Assembly: GCA_009781515.1 (NCBI GenBank)
Contig: WQXY01000001.1
Location: 1 to 64,000 of the forward strand
Source: Oscillospiraceae bacterium
GTDB lineage: Bacteria > Bacillota > Clostridia > Oscillospirales > Oscillospiraceae
Direction of reading: 5' to 3'
DNA length: 64,000 nucleotides
Below, piece after piece: positions 1-9,245 of the stretch (the first letter of the stretch is position 1; the number at the start of each line of letters is the position of its first letter). The notes under the pieces were generated by a model. That model did no database searches. It saw only the letters and a program-made list of their open reading frames with translations, and was not told the DNA's origin. The position numbers and the translations under genes were made by a program.

Positions 1-2991
1 CGATTCCCATTCACCAACATAAACAGTTAATGGTGCTCGTTTTATTGTTACAAGTTCAATTGCATATATATTTGTGCCTTGCGTGAATGTAACCACAGCC
101 GTGCCAGGTGAAGACGCTCCCATTATCCACATTATTTTGTCTTGTGAATCCCAGTAAGTTATCGAACCTGCAGGAAGTCCTTGAACAACAGGAGTTGTTG
201 TTCCCCAATTTGTCAGCCCGAACGATTCCCATTCACCAGTATAAACAGTTAATGTGGAGTCTATTAAAACCCCTTGTTGGGTCACTATGATTGTGCGTGT
301 TTGAGAACCTGCTACCACTGTTATTGTCGCATTGCGGTTTGATGATGTAGTGTTCGCTTCTGCAAATAATCCAAATGTTGTGCCTGATTTTACAGCTGTC
401 AGCCATGAAACATCATTTGGAATGATTACATCCCATTCGCTATAATTTGTTGAAACATCAATATTCACTGAACTTACCGTAGATGCAAAGTCACAATTAC
501 CGTGACTTAGATTAAGATAACCACCCGTTGTTGCACCATCTTGTGTTATATTTATTGTTTGTATTATTGGAACAACTAAAATTCCGCTCACATAAATCAC
601 AATAACATTTACCTCTGTACTTCGGCTCGTTTCATTAAGGTTTGGAGTTGCTGTAATTATAAGCGATCCACTGGAACTTTTTTCATATGTAATCCATGAT
701 GCCAATGGTCCCATAATATTCCAATTTGCAAAAGTGGGGATTATAGGTACATCGAGAGTATCCCCTGTGTGCGAAAAACTCAAGTCTGTGTACCCTAATT
801 CTAATACCGGAGTATAGCCATTTTGTAACACATGAATTTTACGTTCTTGATTCCCTGCGGTAACTGTCACTGTTGCTTCACGGTTTGATGATGTTTCATT
901 GTTTTTATGTACATATAATTCCAATGTAGAACCGGATTTCACTACGGTTACCCACGGAACCGAGCTTATTGCATCCCAACTTGGTTGGTTTGTTTCAACT
1001 GTGTAAAAGTATACCCAACCTAAGGGTGATGTGGGAGTTGTAGACGACGTAATAATAGTAGACACGAATGCTTTTCCGTTTATTGATAGTAGTTGTTGTG
1101 TGGTACTTGCTTGTGTTACTTTTATTACTCGTGTTTGATCACCGGCACTAACTGTAACCTCGCCTATCCGAGAAGATGATGTTAAATTTGTTCTTGTATT
1201 AATTGATATTTGAGAGCCTATCCTTACTACTTCAAGCCAAGGTTCTGAACTGATAACTCTCCATGTAGCTTGGTTTGTCTCGATGGTAAAATTACTATCA
1301 GACTCATACCAAGCAGCTCTGGATACTTGTATTATTGAACCTTGATTCCACACATTACCATCTAAGGTGATTGTTGTCGGAGACGATGTAGCTTGCTCAA
1401 CGTTTATTGTTCTTTTCAAACTTCCTGCTGTTACGGTCACTACGGCAGTGCGTCCTGTGTCAGTAGTATTTTCTGCCGCATTTAACATCAACACAGAGCC
1501 CGAACTTGTTATTGTCAGCCAAGACTCCGGGCATGTAGCAGTCCAACTATTTAAAGAGGTTGTTATTGTAATCGTTGTAGAATTTGCTTCATAATCAAGT
1601 ACCCATTTATTTGTGTTTACCGTCAGCATTGCAGATGCTGCAGCTTGTTTCACAGGGATTATTCTTGTCATAGAGCCTGATATTATTTTTATTTCCGCCG
1701 TGCGAGCTGTTGTCGATAAGTTTTCTTCAACACTCAACGTCAAATTAGAACCTGATTTCACCACCGTCAACCATGGCTTTGAACTGATTGCGTTCCACGA
1801 TGTTTGATTTGTAGTAACTGTCATATTTATAGAACTTGCTTCGCTTTTTGGATCCCACGACAATTGGCTAACAGTCATTACCCCTACTGCCTTTGCTTGT
1901 GAAACAATAATAGTTCTCACTTGACTTCCTGCTTGTACTTGTACTTCTGCTGTGCGTTCTAATGAAGTGGTGTTAGGCTCTGCGTTTAATGTCAAAATCG
2001 ACCCTGATTTTGTCGCTGTAAGCCACTGCGTATTATTTTGTATTGTATAATTCCAGTATGCCGCACTTGTAGTGACAGTTATATTTTGTGTATCTCCAAT
2101 AGCTTTTGTATGCCACTCGGTTTGGCTGAGTGTCAAGGTATCTATTACGGGACCGGATAAATTCACAACAGCAAAGCCTGTTGCATCGGGGTAATCGGAA
2201 ACAAATATATTGACATTTGATGCATGTACTCTTACATAAAGTGTCGTTGCTGTTTCATTTGAAGCTACCGTCAACAATCCCTGTGTACTTATTGTTGTCC
2301 CAGGAGCGTTATTACCAATGACACTCCATGTAGTACTTATAGGACTCCAGTAACTGGTCATGATATGCACAAGCGATGTGAACTGTAAGGTTTCTCCGCG
2401 CATCACAGTTGTTGTGCCCGGCGAAACAGATACTGAAGTGAATCTGGGTTCTCCTTCAGGATATGTTAGTCCACTATCGGTAGTATCTCGCCACAGATTA
2501 TTTGTAATATCATAATATAACACTATACCATGTGGTAAGTCCTGAGAGGTAATATCCCCCGTTGGTCCGCTTCCGGTTACTCGTATGTTGTTTACCCGCA
2601 CCATTACAACATTACCAAACGTGCCATGACGATTTCTCATAGTCCCCACTGCTTCAATGCCAAGAACAACAAAGTCCGGCAGAGGTACAAAACGACGCGT
2701 AGCAATCACTAATGCACCCGGTTGAGTGAATGATATAACCATATCGAGTGCTTTTACTTTTACACCGTTTATGTGAAGATCGGAATTAATCACTTCAACA
2801 AGTTGCCCACCAGGGGCGATTGTACTCATTGTAGTAAACATTGGCGAAAAACTAAAGCTCTCAAATTCATCCGAAGGTTCTTCTGGTTCAGTATTTCCGG
2901 CAAGTGCTGTGACCATGAAACTATTCAAAGAAACCAGTAAACTCAAAACTAAGAAAGTTGATAATACTCTTTTTATTATATTCATATTCAT
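1..2991 (-). CDS. Secreted BACON-repeat surface protein, C-terminus beyond window
   Basis: The frame is open from about base 2991 to the window edge (997 codons, no stop), so the C-terminus is missing and the ORF track does not list it. The N-terminus is a signal peptide (basic MNMNIIKR, then FLVLSLLVSLNSF, likely cut near VTALAG). A unique segment of about 150 residues is followed by a Big_2/Ig-like stretch (SVSPGTTTVMRGETLQF). Seven tandem BACON-like units follow, each with a W.T...SG(S/T) core and an end like AGSxxRxIxVxQ. The last visible part holds two copies of a different module starting LTVYxGEWES. BACON domains elsewhere are glycan-binding or spacer modules; the ligand here is unknown. 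GGATGG lies 2 bases before the ATG at 2991 and 8 before the ATG at 2985, so the start may be either. It begins 10 bases after the upstream gene and is probably co-transcribed. Confidence 0.85.
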   Translation of the reverse strand, partial: MNMNIIKRVLSTFLVLSLLVSLNSFMVTALAGNTEPEEPSDEFESFSFSPMFTTMSTIAPGGQLVEVINSDLHINGVKVKALDMVISFTQPGALVIATRRFVPLPDFVVLGIEAVGTMRNRHGTFGNVVMVRVNNIRVTGSGPTGDITSQDLPHGIVLYYDITNNLWRDTTDSGLTYPEGEPRFTSVSVSPGTTTVMRGETLQFTSLVHIMTSYWSPISTTWSVIGNNAPGTTISTQGLLTVASNETATTLYVRVHASNVNIFVSDYPDATGFAVVNLSGPVIDTLTLSQTEWHTKAIGDTQNITVTTSAAYWNYTIQNNTQWLTATKSGSILTLNAEPNTTSLERTAEVQVQAGSQVRTIIVSQAKAVGVMTVSQLSWDPKSEASSINMTVTTNQTSWNAISSKPWLTVVKSGSNLTLSVEENLSTTARTAEIKIISGSMTRIIPVKQAAASAMLTVNTNKWVLDYEANSTTITITTSLNSWTATCPESWLTITSSGSVLMLNAAENTTDTGRTAVVTVTAGSLKRTINVEQATSSPTTITLDGNVWNQGSIIQVSRAAWYESDSNFTIETNQATWRVISSEPWLEVVRIGSQISINTRTNLTSSSRIGEVTVSAGDQTRVIKVTQASTTQQLLSINGKAFVSTIITSSTTPTSPLGWVYFYTVETNQPSWDAISSVPWVTVVKSGSTLELYVHKNNETSSNREATVTVTAGNQERKIHVLQNGYTPVLELGYTDLSFSHTGDTLDVPIIPTFANWNIMGPLASWITYEKSSSGSLIITATPNLNETSRSTEVNVIVIYVSGILVVPIIQTINITQDGATTGGYLNLSHGNCDFASTVSSVNIDVSTNYSEWDVIIPNDVSWLTAVKSGTTFGLFAEANTTSSNRNATITVVAGSQTRTIIVTQQGVLIDSTLTVYTGEWESFGLTNWGTTTPVVQGLPAGSITYWDSQDKIMWIMGASSPGTAVVTFTQGTNIYAIELVTIKRAPLTVYVGEWES

Positions 2992-3000
2992 ACCATCCAA

Positions 3001-3540
3001 TCACAATTTTGCCAAAGGATCATCAATGTGCCAAGTATGAAATAATCCGTCAGAACCAGATAAAGGCGGGTCTTCAGGTCCTGCCAGCTTATACCCTGCT
3101 AATTTAACAGCTATACCATTTGCGTCGATAAATCTAAAACCAGCTTCAAACATGCGACGCTCAAACTCTACCCAAGAAATACGCCCTTCCCATGCATCTA
3201 TCCATTTAACTAATTCTACTTCATCCTCTTCGTCTTGCTCATCTTCGTGTGCTGTAACTTCGTAAGTATCGCCATCATTAGATATAAGTAGTTTTTTTAC
3301 GTCACGCAAACGTCCACCGTCATCGCCGGTCACAATACTCAAGGAAGCCAGCATTTTCACCATGTTGGATATGTGCTTCCCGCTAATTGGCGAAGTATCT
3401 CCCTTTGTAAAGTCTTGCTTTGCGACTTTATTATCGGGAGCATCGACTTTTTTTTCGTCGTTACTACCCTTTCCTTTCTCCGCTGATACAGTGCGAGGAG
3501 ATTGAGTATCTGCTATTTGTGACGATCCTGAAATTCGCAT
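3001..3540 (-). CDS. Hypothetical protein, 179 aa, upstream of the BACON protein
   Basis: I do not recognise this family. The first 50 or so residues are polar and Lys/Asp/Ser-rich with no signal peptide. A short hydrophobic helix (NMVKMLASLSIV) follows, then a very acidic run (HEDEQDEEDEVELV) and a C-terminal part rich in aromatics (WIDAWEGRISWVEFERRMFEAGFRF). No transmembrane segment is evident. The start is supported by GAAAGGA about 8 bases upstream. It ends 10 bases before the secreted BACON protein, so it may be co-expressed with it; a cytoplasmic accessory role is only a guess from position. Confidence 0.6.
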   Translation of the reverse strand: MRISGSSQIADTQSPRTVSAEKGKGSNDEKKVDAPDNKVAKQDFTKGDTSPISGKHISNMVKMLASLSIVTGDDGGRLRDVKKLLISNDGDTYEVTAHEDEQDEEDEVELVKWIDAWEGRISWVEFERRMFEAGFRFIDANGIAVKLAGYKLAGPEDPPLSGSDGLFHTWHIDDPLAKL

Positions 3541-3938
3541 AATAATAGTCCTTTCAATAAAACAAATCTATTTGTTAATTTCATAAATGTAGTAAAATAT
3601 CTTTGGGGATATAAAGTCGTTTATGAGATGATGTTTGTTTATGGTACATAAGTCTTTTATTGTAAACTTTCCTTCATTTCTCTTAGTAATCACCAACAAT
3701 GACGTAATTGATACTCTGTCTATTGATGAACCGATTTTAAGAACAAGCTACTTTGCCAAGTTTGTATAATATGTCACGGTTTCTTTTATTGATGAAGAAA
3801 TTTATTTGAAACATTTTCTAAATGCTCACGAGTCATTTCCTTTGATTTAAATTGATTAACTGAAAAATAACATATTTTTGATAATTTGATTAATATGTGT
3901 CTATAAATAGGTCTATCTAAGCGATATAGTTCGCATTC
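3541..3938. other. Intergenic region, AT-rich, 398 bases
   Basis: No convincing ORF on either strand. It must hold the promoter of the 3540-to-1 unit, but no clear -35/-10 pair was found on the minus strand. A TATAAT at 3765-3770 on the plus strand has no -35 partner. No hairpin terminator was seen after the gene ending at 3939. Confidence 0.5.
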
Positions 3939-5915
3939 TTAATTACTTGTGTCAGGATCTACTGTCTTATCTTGCAATGATTTTAACAACTCTTCAATCA
4001 TATGCCATTCTTTTTTTGTTTCAACCACCCCTAGATCAACTCTTCTTCCATCTGGATTATATGTGTTTGCATATACTTTTATGTATCCATTTTCGTCTAC
4101 TGTGTTATCGGTGAAAACTATGTAGCTCTTTTCCGTTTCCTCTGAATCAAATGTAAAAAGAACGTCACATTCAATCTCTTTTCCACCTTCATCTATAATA
4201 GTAATTCTTCCATCTCGCCTTGTGCCATTAAGAGTTCTATCATCATTTCGAAGTCTGTCATCGTCAGATAAAATCCTTTCTTGTCTGCTTTTTACATTTA
4301 GTTCTATCCCACTTTCCTTCATTGTAGCAAACGGATATGTGATTGGTTTTTCGAACATTACAGGCTTGGGTAATTTTGTCCGAAGATTTATATCCTTCGC
4401 TTCTTTTTCTTTTCCGATTTGTTCCTGTCCCTCTATTTCAGCTATTTTCTTGTCTATCCTTCTTACTAAGTCATCTATATCCAATTTATGACCTTCTTGC
4501 ACATTAGCAGACTTATTCGATTCATTATCAGTAGTTTCTATAGCCTCAAACAGCTTATTGCGCTTTGCTTCTTTTACATAACTGGCTATATCGAATGTAT
4601 CAACTACCTCACCGGTCGCAGTCCGTTTTTCTGTTCGTTGAGATAAATATAGCTTAGGTTTCATCTCTTTATTGCATTCAATTTTGGTTATTTTCCCATC
4701 AAAATTCAATAATGATATATAATATTCATTTCTATCAGAACGCATGTATTTTATCTCTGATATTGCTTCAGTCCCTATCACTGTTTCCATTGTTTTAATA
4801 AATGATGGTTCTTTACACGAGAAAATAAACCAATTGTTCAGCAAACTTATAATTGTTTCTGCTCTATCCGCGCCGTAAATTTTAATTAATGCAGCATAAC
4901 TTTTTATTCCAACATGGAACTTGATTTGTTTTCTTAGCGAGTCTGTGAGCATCTGTTCAAATTCCGTAATAACCGGAAGCGGAGTGAAGTCCGAAATAAT
5001 AAAGTTGAACTTATTTCGATCTTCAGTTGACATTTTAGCAACCCGCTCATAGTATTCCCGAATAAAATACGAAGCAAGTAAGTTACCCGAAAGCTTTCCA
5101 GGTTGTATTTGTAAAAACAAAAGGGACTTATTTAGAATCATATCATCGAAATCAATAGGGATATTGCCTGACTTTTCAAATTTTTGATTTTGAATCGATA
5201 CATCCCTAGTTTTTTGTGTTAGAACACTATTAATGCCAGATGCTGTTTCTCTCGCGGAGACAAGCCAACTACTGGCATATTGGCTTATCAATGAATCCTT
5301 TGACTTTAATTTAAAATACTCTTTTAAATAAGTACTGGTTGCAAAGCTTTCTTGCCCATCTGATATCATGCGTGAGATGCTGTTTAGGTTCACTTGCTCA
5401 CAGTTTTCGGCATCCTCAAATAATCCTATGCACAACGCAATAAACAAACTTCGAGCAGATGAATCCCAAAAAGCGTCACCGCTTGTTAATGGTATAAAGT
5501 TTTCTGCCAAATCGGTCAGTGAATTGAGAGCTGCATATGCTCCTCTTTGTTTAAAAATCTCATAGCTGTATGCTAGAGGGTTGTAGTCAGCGCTTCTTTC
5601 AAGATCGAAGAAGTTCAATGAATGGACAAGGTACCCTTTTTCTTTTGCAGTTGTAGCAAATCTGTCTTCAAGTCTATAATCATTGTCAACAATCAAAGCG
5701 GACTCCCTATTATCTCCAATTATTGACATAATTAAACAGGCATACACCTCTTCATCAGCAAGGGATGTGCCATACAATAGGGAGTGTATCGGTCTTGGGT
5801 CATAAGCAAACTTATCGTCCTCAAATTTAACCGGAATACCGGAACCAGATGTAGACGTTTTCGTATTAAATTTGTAATATCCGAGGTTATCATTAGGCAG
5901 CGCGTTTCGTGACAT
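3939..5915 (-). CDS. VirD4/TraG-like coupling protein homologue with degenerate P-loop
   Basis: A 658-residue protein that follows the type IV coupling protein (TraG/VirD4) fold in order. Residues 71-117 match the region after Walker A (ALIVDNDYRLEDRF where the family has a DPKGE-type motif, then YNPLAYS). FWDSSARSLFIALCIGLFE (149-167) is a family hallmark. The Walker B region and sensor helices lie near 305-366 (FIISDF, then LRKQIKFHVGIKSYAALIKIYG and NNWFIF). The key residues are missing: where the GSGKT loop should be there is YGTSLADEEV (about 48-57), and the usual DE of Walker B is DF. No N-terminal membrane anchor is present. The C-terminal third (about 430-658) is charged with no family recognised. 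It lies 12 bases after a STAND-like NTPase gene in one transcript, with no other type IV secretion gene nearby. A non-ATPase scaffold or partner of that NTPase is the likeliest reading. Confidence 0.7.
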   Translation of the reverse strand: MSRNALPNDNLGYYKFNTKTSTSGSGIPVKFEDDKFAYDPRPIHSLLYGTSLADEEVYACLIMSIIGDNRESALIVDNDYRLEDRFATTAKEKGYLVHSLNFFDLERSADYNPLAYSYEIFKQRGAYAALNSLTDLAENFIPLTSGDAFWDSSARSLFIALCIGLFEDAENCEQVNLNSISRMISDGQESFATSTYLKEYFKLKSKDSLISQYASSWLVSARETASGINSVLTQKTRDVSIQNQKFEKSGNIPIDFDDMILNKSLLFLQIQPGKLSGNLLASYFIREYYERVAKMSTEDRNKFNFIISDFTPLPVITEFEQMLTDSLRKQIKFHVGIKSYAALIKIYGADRAETIISLLNNWFIFSCKEPSFIKTMETVIGTEAISEIKYMRSDRNEYYISLLNFDGKITKIECNKEMKPKLYLSQRTEKRTATGEVVDTFDIASYVKEAKRNKLFEAIETTDNESNKSANVQEGHKLDIDDLVRRIDKKIAEIEGQEQIGKEKEAKDINLRTKLPKPVMFEKPITYPFATMKESGIELNVKSRQERILSDDDRLRNDDRTLNGTRRDGRITIIDEGGKEIECDVLFTFDSEETEKSYIVFTDNTVDENGYIKVYANTYNPDGRRVDLGVVETKKEWHMIEELLKSLQDKTVDPDTSN

Positions 5916-5927
5916 ATATTTCCCCTC

Positions 5928-7796
5928 CTATTTGTGTTTATCAATAGCGCGGTCAATTTGCTCCCTTAACCGTTCAAGTTTTTCCCGCATCATAATTGAA
6001 GTATCAACGGCAGGTATTGAGCTCCGTTTAATAGTTATTAAGTCCCAGTTGTGTTCATTTTTTAAAGCTTCACTAATACTATGCTTCATTATGTTAAAAG
6101 AATTAACTTTTTGCTTGTTTGTAAAAACCTCATGACTGAGAAAATAGTTCATGGTAGCGACTATCTCTTCATACAGCATATTTATGTCTGTGTTATATAG
6201 TGTAAATAACTCCTCTGCTATGATCCCACGATGATACTTGTTAAAGTACTTTTTAATCACAGCCGAATCATCGACACAACGGTTGGTGAATGAAAAAAAA
6301 CGATCTCTTTTCGTTCTGAACGCTTTCCATACAACTTCGTTCTGCCATAATTGACCACCCTTAGTATGCATATTTCTAAAATCGTTCAATGCTAAAAAAA
6401 CATATAGCTGCCCAATAAAGTCAGGTTCTATCGGATAAAATTGGACCTTTGTGGTCGAACTAGCTACTGCTTCTATTTGACATAAAGCGCTATTCGTTTT
6501 TTCAAGAGATCCATGTGCTGTTACAAGCTTATTAATAAACTTCTCCTCATTCCGCCCATCGTCTGAGGAAACACAAGTACCGTTTTCTATCGTCGCCTTA
6601 ACAACATACTCTTTTATCTGATACGCCAGATTATCAGTATAACAAGCAACAGCTGAAACCGCCTCATTGTATTCACAAATTATTCTGTCGAGCGCACTAT
6701 ATAAGCAATCTTCTTCATTTATATCTATATTTTCAGACAAAAGAAATTCAATTAATATTATCACAAACAACGGTCGATACTCGTTGTGATTTTTCAATTG
6801 TTTATCTACAGATTTCTTTATGTTTTCAATTACTTTTTCATTATCAATATTGTATCTTACTCTCAACCATTGCTCAACTAAAATCTTCGCGCCTTCTGCA
6901 TCAAACTCTTTGAGTACTAGTGAATCCTCGTGTAAAAAATCCTTCAAGCTGCGATCGAACCTTTTTATATATTCACTGTTTATTGTTTCGCGCTCTATTA
7001 ATACTACGCGAATTTTTTTAGTTTTTAGTTTGTAGCACAGCATTTTTAAGAACCGAATAACCTCATTTGACACTTCACCATAATAATCGATAACTAAAAA
7101 AAGGTTCTTTTCATAAAAACAATCACTAAATGAGGGAAGTCCAGGATCGATTTTAATAAATTTCATTTCCCAGTCCAGCTTTTCATTACTCTTTACGAAG
7201 TTATGCAGAAGCTTACTTTTGCCGACCGCGGCTCGACCTGTTACGCACCACCACCTGAATTGTTCATTGTGATCGCAAAATTCCTCAAGCTTCTTGATTT
7301 CATTATCTCTACCAGTAAATACGTTTACATTCGCGAAGTAAAATTCGCTCTTTACTTTGAGAATTCCCTGTGAAAAAAGATTCTGACCATCTATGAATTT
7401 CGCGAAATCAGATCTGTTGTGCCATATTTGTGCTACTTCATTAGCTCTTTCGCGCACTTTATTACTTTCTATTTTTGTTAACACTTTGTATACTTCATTA
7501 GCACAGTCGCACAGTTTGCTATAATCCATCTCATTCATGTTCTTTTTTAGATCCTCGGCATACTGGCGTGTTAGGGTATCACTGTTGTTTGTAGCAAAGT
7601 ATGCCAAAACGACAAGCTTATCAACTAACTTTTCAACATCTTCTTTAGTGTCTGGAAATATAGTCTGATATTTTTTTAGAATATTTTTTATTTGTCTTTT
7701 GCGAAACGGAGCTGTAATTTTACTAGTAAGAATATATTTTTCAAATATTGTCAATGCGATAGTAATAGCTGTGCTGATTGTCAATTCAATCACCAT
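5928..7796 (-). CDS. STAND/NACHT-like P-loop NTPase
   Basis: A 622-residue protein. The first 20 residues are hydrophobic (IELTISTAITIALTIF), a possible membrane anchor or re-entrant helix, followed by a helical region to about 155. The NTPase core begins with VFTGRDNEI (159-167), the entry motif common in STAND ATPases, then Walker A GRAAVGKS (187-194), Walker B LFLVIDYYG (232-240) and a sensor-like RVVLIERE (263-270). The C-terminal half is helical and contains YPIEPDFIGQLYVF, like the EPDxIGEY motif after many bacterial STAND cores. A strong GGAGGGG precedes the ATG. It is first in an operon with the TraG-like gene 12 bases downstream. STAND proteins usually sense a ligand and trigger an effector; here no classical effector domain is fused, so effector function may sit in the partner. 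Next to a type III TA locus it fits a defence island. Confidence 0.75.
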   Translation of the reverse strand: MVIELTISTAITIALTIFEKYILTSKITAPFRKRQIKNILKKYQTIFPDTKEDVEKLVDKLVVLAYFATNNSDTLTRQYAEDLKKNMNEMDYSKLCDCANEVYKVLTKIESNKVRERANEVAQIWHNRSDFAKFIDGQNLFSQGILKVKSEFYFANVNVFTGRDNEIKKLEEFCDHNEQFRWWCVTGRAAVGKSKLLHNFVKSNEKLDWEMKFIKIDPGLPSFSDCFYEKNLFLVIDYYGEVSNEVIRFLKMLCYKLKTKKIRVVLIERETINSEYIKRFDRSLKDFLHEDSLVLKEFDAEGAKILVEQWLRVRYNIDNEKVIENIKKSVDKQLKNHNEYRPLFVIILIEFLLSENIDINEEDCLYSALDRIICEYNEAVSAVACYTDNLAYQIKEYVVKATIENGTCVSSDDGRNEEKFINKLVTAHGSLEKTNSALCQIEAVASSTTKVQFYPIEPDFIGQLYVFLALNDFRNMHTKGGQLWQNEVVWKAFRTKRDRFFSFTNRCVDDSAVIKKYFNKYHRGIIAEELFTLYNTDINMLYEEIVATMNYFLSHEVFTNKQKVNSFNIMKHSISEALKNEHNWDLITIKRSSIPAVDTSIMMREKLERLREQIDRAIDKHK

Positions 7797-8211
7797 AATA
7801 TCCCCTCCGAAAAACTAGCTATATACATAGTACCATAAGTACAGCATTTTTTAAAGTATATTATATGATATCTCTTTGTTTTAAGTCTTTTATGTCTGTT
7901 ATTTATTCGTGAATTTTATTAGGTTGACTGACTGACGAAGAGCAAGTCAAGGAAATTGCAATCTAAGCTTATGTAATAACATAATTTCAAAAAATAGTTT
8001 CATTCAAATGACCTTCAAGATTTATTTTTGAAGTGGTTCCTTGGCAATTATCAAGAAAAATCGATTATTACGTTTGAATAAATGTATAAGCATTATTGAA
8101 GTCAAAACCTTCAAGTAACTTCATTTTTTGATAATTGAAATTAGCTAACCATATCGTTTTCCTGTATGTTTTATTTGTTAAAGATAATCACATACAAAAT
8201 GCCAATAATTC
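7797..8211. other. Intergenic region between divergent units
   Basis: AT-rich and without a credible ORF. It separates the STAND operon (leftward) from the type III TA locus (rightward). The stretch near 7815-7835 read leftward contains a TATA-rich block that could hold the STAND promoter, but no clean -35 was found. Nothing else recognisable. Confidence 0.45.
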
Positions 8212-8240
8212 TTGACGTAGCTTAGTATATATGATATGAT
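8212..8240 (+). promoter_or_regulatory. Sigma-A type promoter of the type III TA locus
   Basis: TTGACG (8212-8217), 17-base spacer, TATGAT (8235-8240). Transcription would begin near 8247, directly before the antitoxin repeat. This is one of the best promoter matches in the window. Confidence 0.8.
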
Positions 8241-8246
8241 TTAATC

Positions 8247-8330
8247 GTAATCGAAAGATTAACAGAGGAGAGTCCCTGCCTGAAAGTGGGAGATTTAACA
8301 GTTAGGGCGGCGTTAATTCGCTGCCCTTGT
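8247..8330 (+). ncRNA. Type III antitoxin RNA (ToxI-like), about one repeat plus terminator hairpin
   Basis: Between the promoter and the toxin ORF lies one unit of about 36 bases (from AACAGAGG at 8261 to GATTT at 8295) followed by the start of a second unit (AACAG, 8296-8300). A GC-rich hairpin (GGGCGGCG...CGCTGCCC, about 8305-8325) then occupies the place where type III loci carry an attenuating terminator. In known ToxIN/TenpIN systems the toxin cuts such a precursor into pseudoknotted RNAs that bind and inhibit it. Having barely more than one repeat is unusually short, so the array may have contracted or be a minimal antitoxin. Confidence 0.65.
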
Positions 8331-8349
8331 TAATCACAGGAGGTCTATA

Positions 8350-8852
8350 ATGAAGTTATATACTATTGATACAGCATATATCCGATATTTGCAAAAGTTT
8401 CAAGCACATATATATGATAATATTGAAAATAACAGGCTTCGTCCTTATGTTGGTGTTGTTTTAGCTATAAATAATCATAAATACTATGCACCGTTGACTT
8501 CACCCAAGCAAAAACATCACAGCATGTCTGATAGACTTGACTTTATACGTTTGGAACACAAAGGAAAGCTGATAGCTGTTGTTAATTTGAATAATTAATA
8601 CCTGTTGATGATAAGTTGGTTACTTTGATTGATATAGGAAACCTAAAAGATATAAATTATCGCAATCTTTTGAATATAGAAATGATTGACATTCGCCGTA
8701 AACAAGCAACTATTCAAAAGAATGCAGTATCTGTATATAACAAGGTAACAAAATTCGGAAAAGAATCCGGTAATGCCAAACTTGTTTCAATATGCTATGA
8801 TTTCTTATTGCTTGAGAAAAAGCTTGATGAATATCTTAAACAACTGAAGTAG
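8350..8852 (+). pseudogene. Type III toxin, ToxN/AbiQ family endoribonuclease, frameshifted
   Basis: Two adjacent ORFs (8350-8598 and the frame continuing to 8852) together make one ToxN/AbiQ-type protein of about 167 residues, the normal family length. The first part starts MKLYTIDTAYIRYL and carries the family motif YAPLTSPKQKHH (catalytic T50/S51 and K53 by family knowledge). The second part carries VTLIDIGNL and the helical C-terminus. The first ORF stops after VNLNN; reading on from ATACCTGTTGATGATAAG restores IPVDDKLVTLIDIGNL, so a single base has been lost near 8596-8603. A strong AGGAGGT precedes the ATG. Catalytic residues are intact but the C-terminal half is out of frame, so the toxin is probably inactive unless the base loss is a sequencing error. 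Confidence 0.85.
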
Positions 8853-8955
8853 TATTATAATTATTGTCGTAATAGTATATTTTATTAGTAGTTAAGGTCG
8901 ATTGCCACTAAAGTGTCATTCGACCTGTATATATGATAACAATTGGAGCGGCGTA

Positions 8956-8998
8956 CAAGAGCAAGCGAACTTCGTTCGCGAGCTAAAGCTCGCTCTTG
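8956..8998 (+). other. Compact three-way-junction inverted repeat
   Basis: CAAGAGC (8956-8962) pairs with GCTCTTG (8992-8998). Inside are two more perfect hairpins, GCGAAC ttc GTTCGC (8965-8979) and GAGCT aa AGCTC (8980-8991). No T-run follows, so it is not a simple terminator. It lies just before a decayed repeat and may be the end of a mobile element or a small structured RNA. Confidence 0.5.
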
Positions 8999-9029
8999 AC
9001 GCGGCAAACCTATCGCAGACATAAAATAG

Positions 9030-9174
9030 TTTAATTAAAAGGTATAGGTATCGGAAAAGTACATCTTTCAGGTGCGTTTTTAAGGGTTTTCGTTTCGTAT
9101 GAGTAACAATTTTATGGTCGGTTGTAATTCTACCTTTCCGAACTGGCAAAAGGCTCTTAGAGCAAGGATTATCA
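9030..9174. repeat. Degenerate dispersed repeat, copy 1
   Basis: Shares blocks with two other intergenic stretches in the window (9540-9660 and 31255-31345): a GGTGCGTTTTT..GGGTTTTC core, an AATTCTACCTT block shared with copy 2, and AAGGCTCTT.GA.CAA.GATT shared with copy 3. No intact coding frame. Probably the remains of a repeated mobile element. Confidence 0.55.
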
Positions 9175-9214
9175 AAAATCACTCAATTGGAAAATGAAGT
9201 GAAATACTTGGAAT

Positions 9215-9245
9215 TATTTGAAAATACCCCTTGACAACACTTGCT
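9215..9245. repeat. 31-bp direct repeat, left copy
   Basis: A 31-base sequence whose core is AATACCCCTTGACAACACTT is repeated exactly and in the same orientation at 40283-40313. It contains a TTGACA. The two copies enclose the accessory region. It could be an attachment-site-like repeat or a leftover of one element inserted twice. Confidence 0.7.

Noticed and set aside
1367-1807. Two plus-strand ORFs (75 and 64 aa) in the first 2 kb
   Set aside because: Antisense shadows of the BACON-repeat gene, both similar to each other because the repeats are.
1-2991. CRISPR-like or other tandem DNA repeats in the first 3 kb
   Set aside because: The repetition is at protein level (about 280-base units, diverged) and is explained by BACON domains.
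3939-7796. Part of a conjugative or type IV secretion element
   Set aside because: The TraG-like protein lacks a P-loop and membrane anchor, and no relaxase, VirB4 or pilus gene is present.
9215-9245. Promoter based on TTGACA within the 31-bp repeat
   Set aside because: No acceptable -10 at 16-18 bases in either copy.
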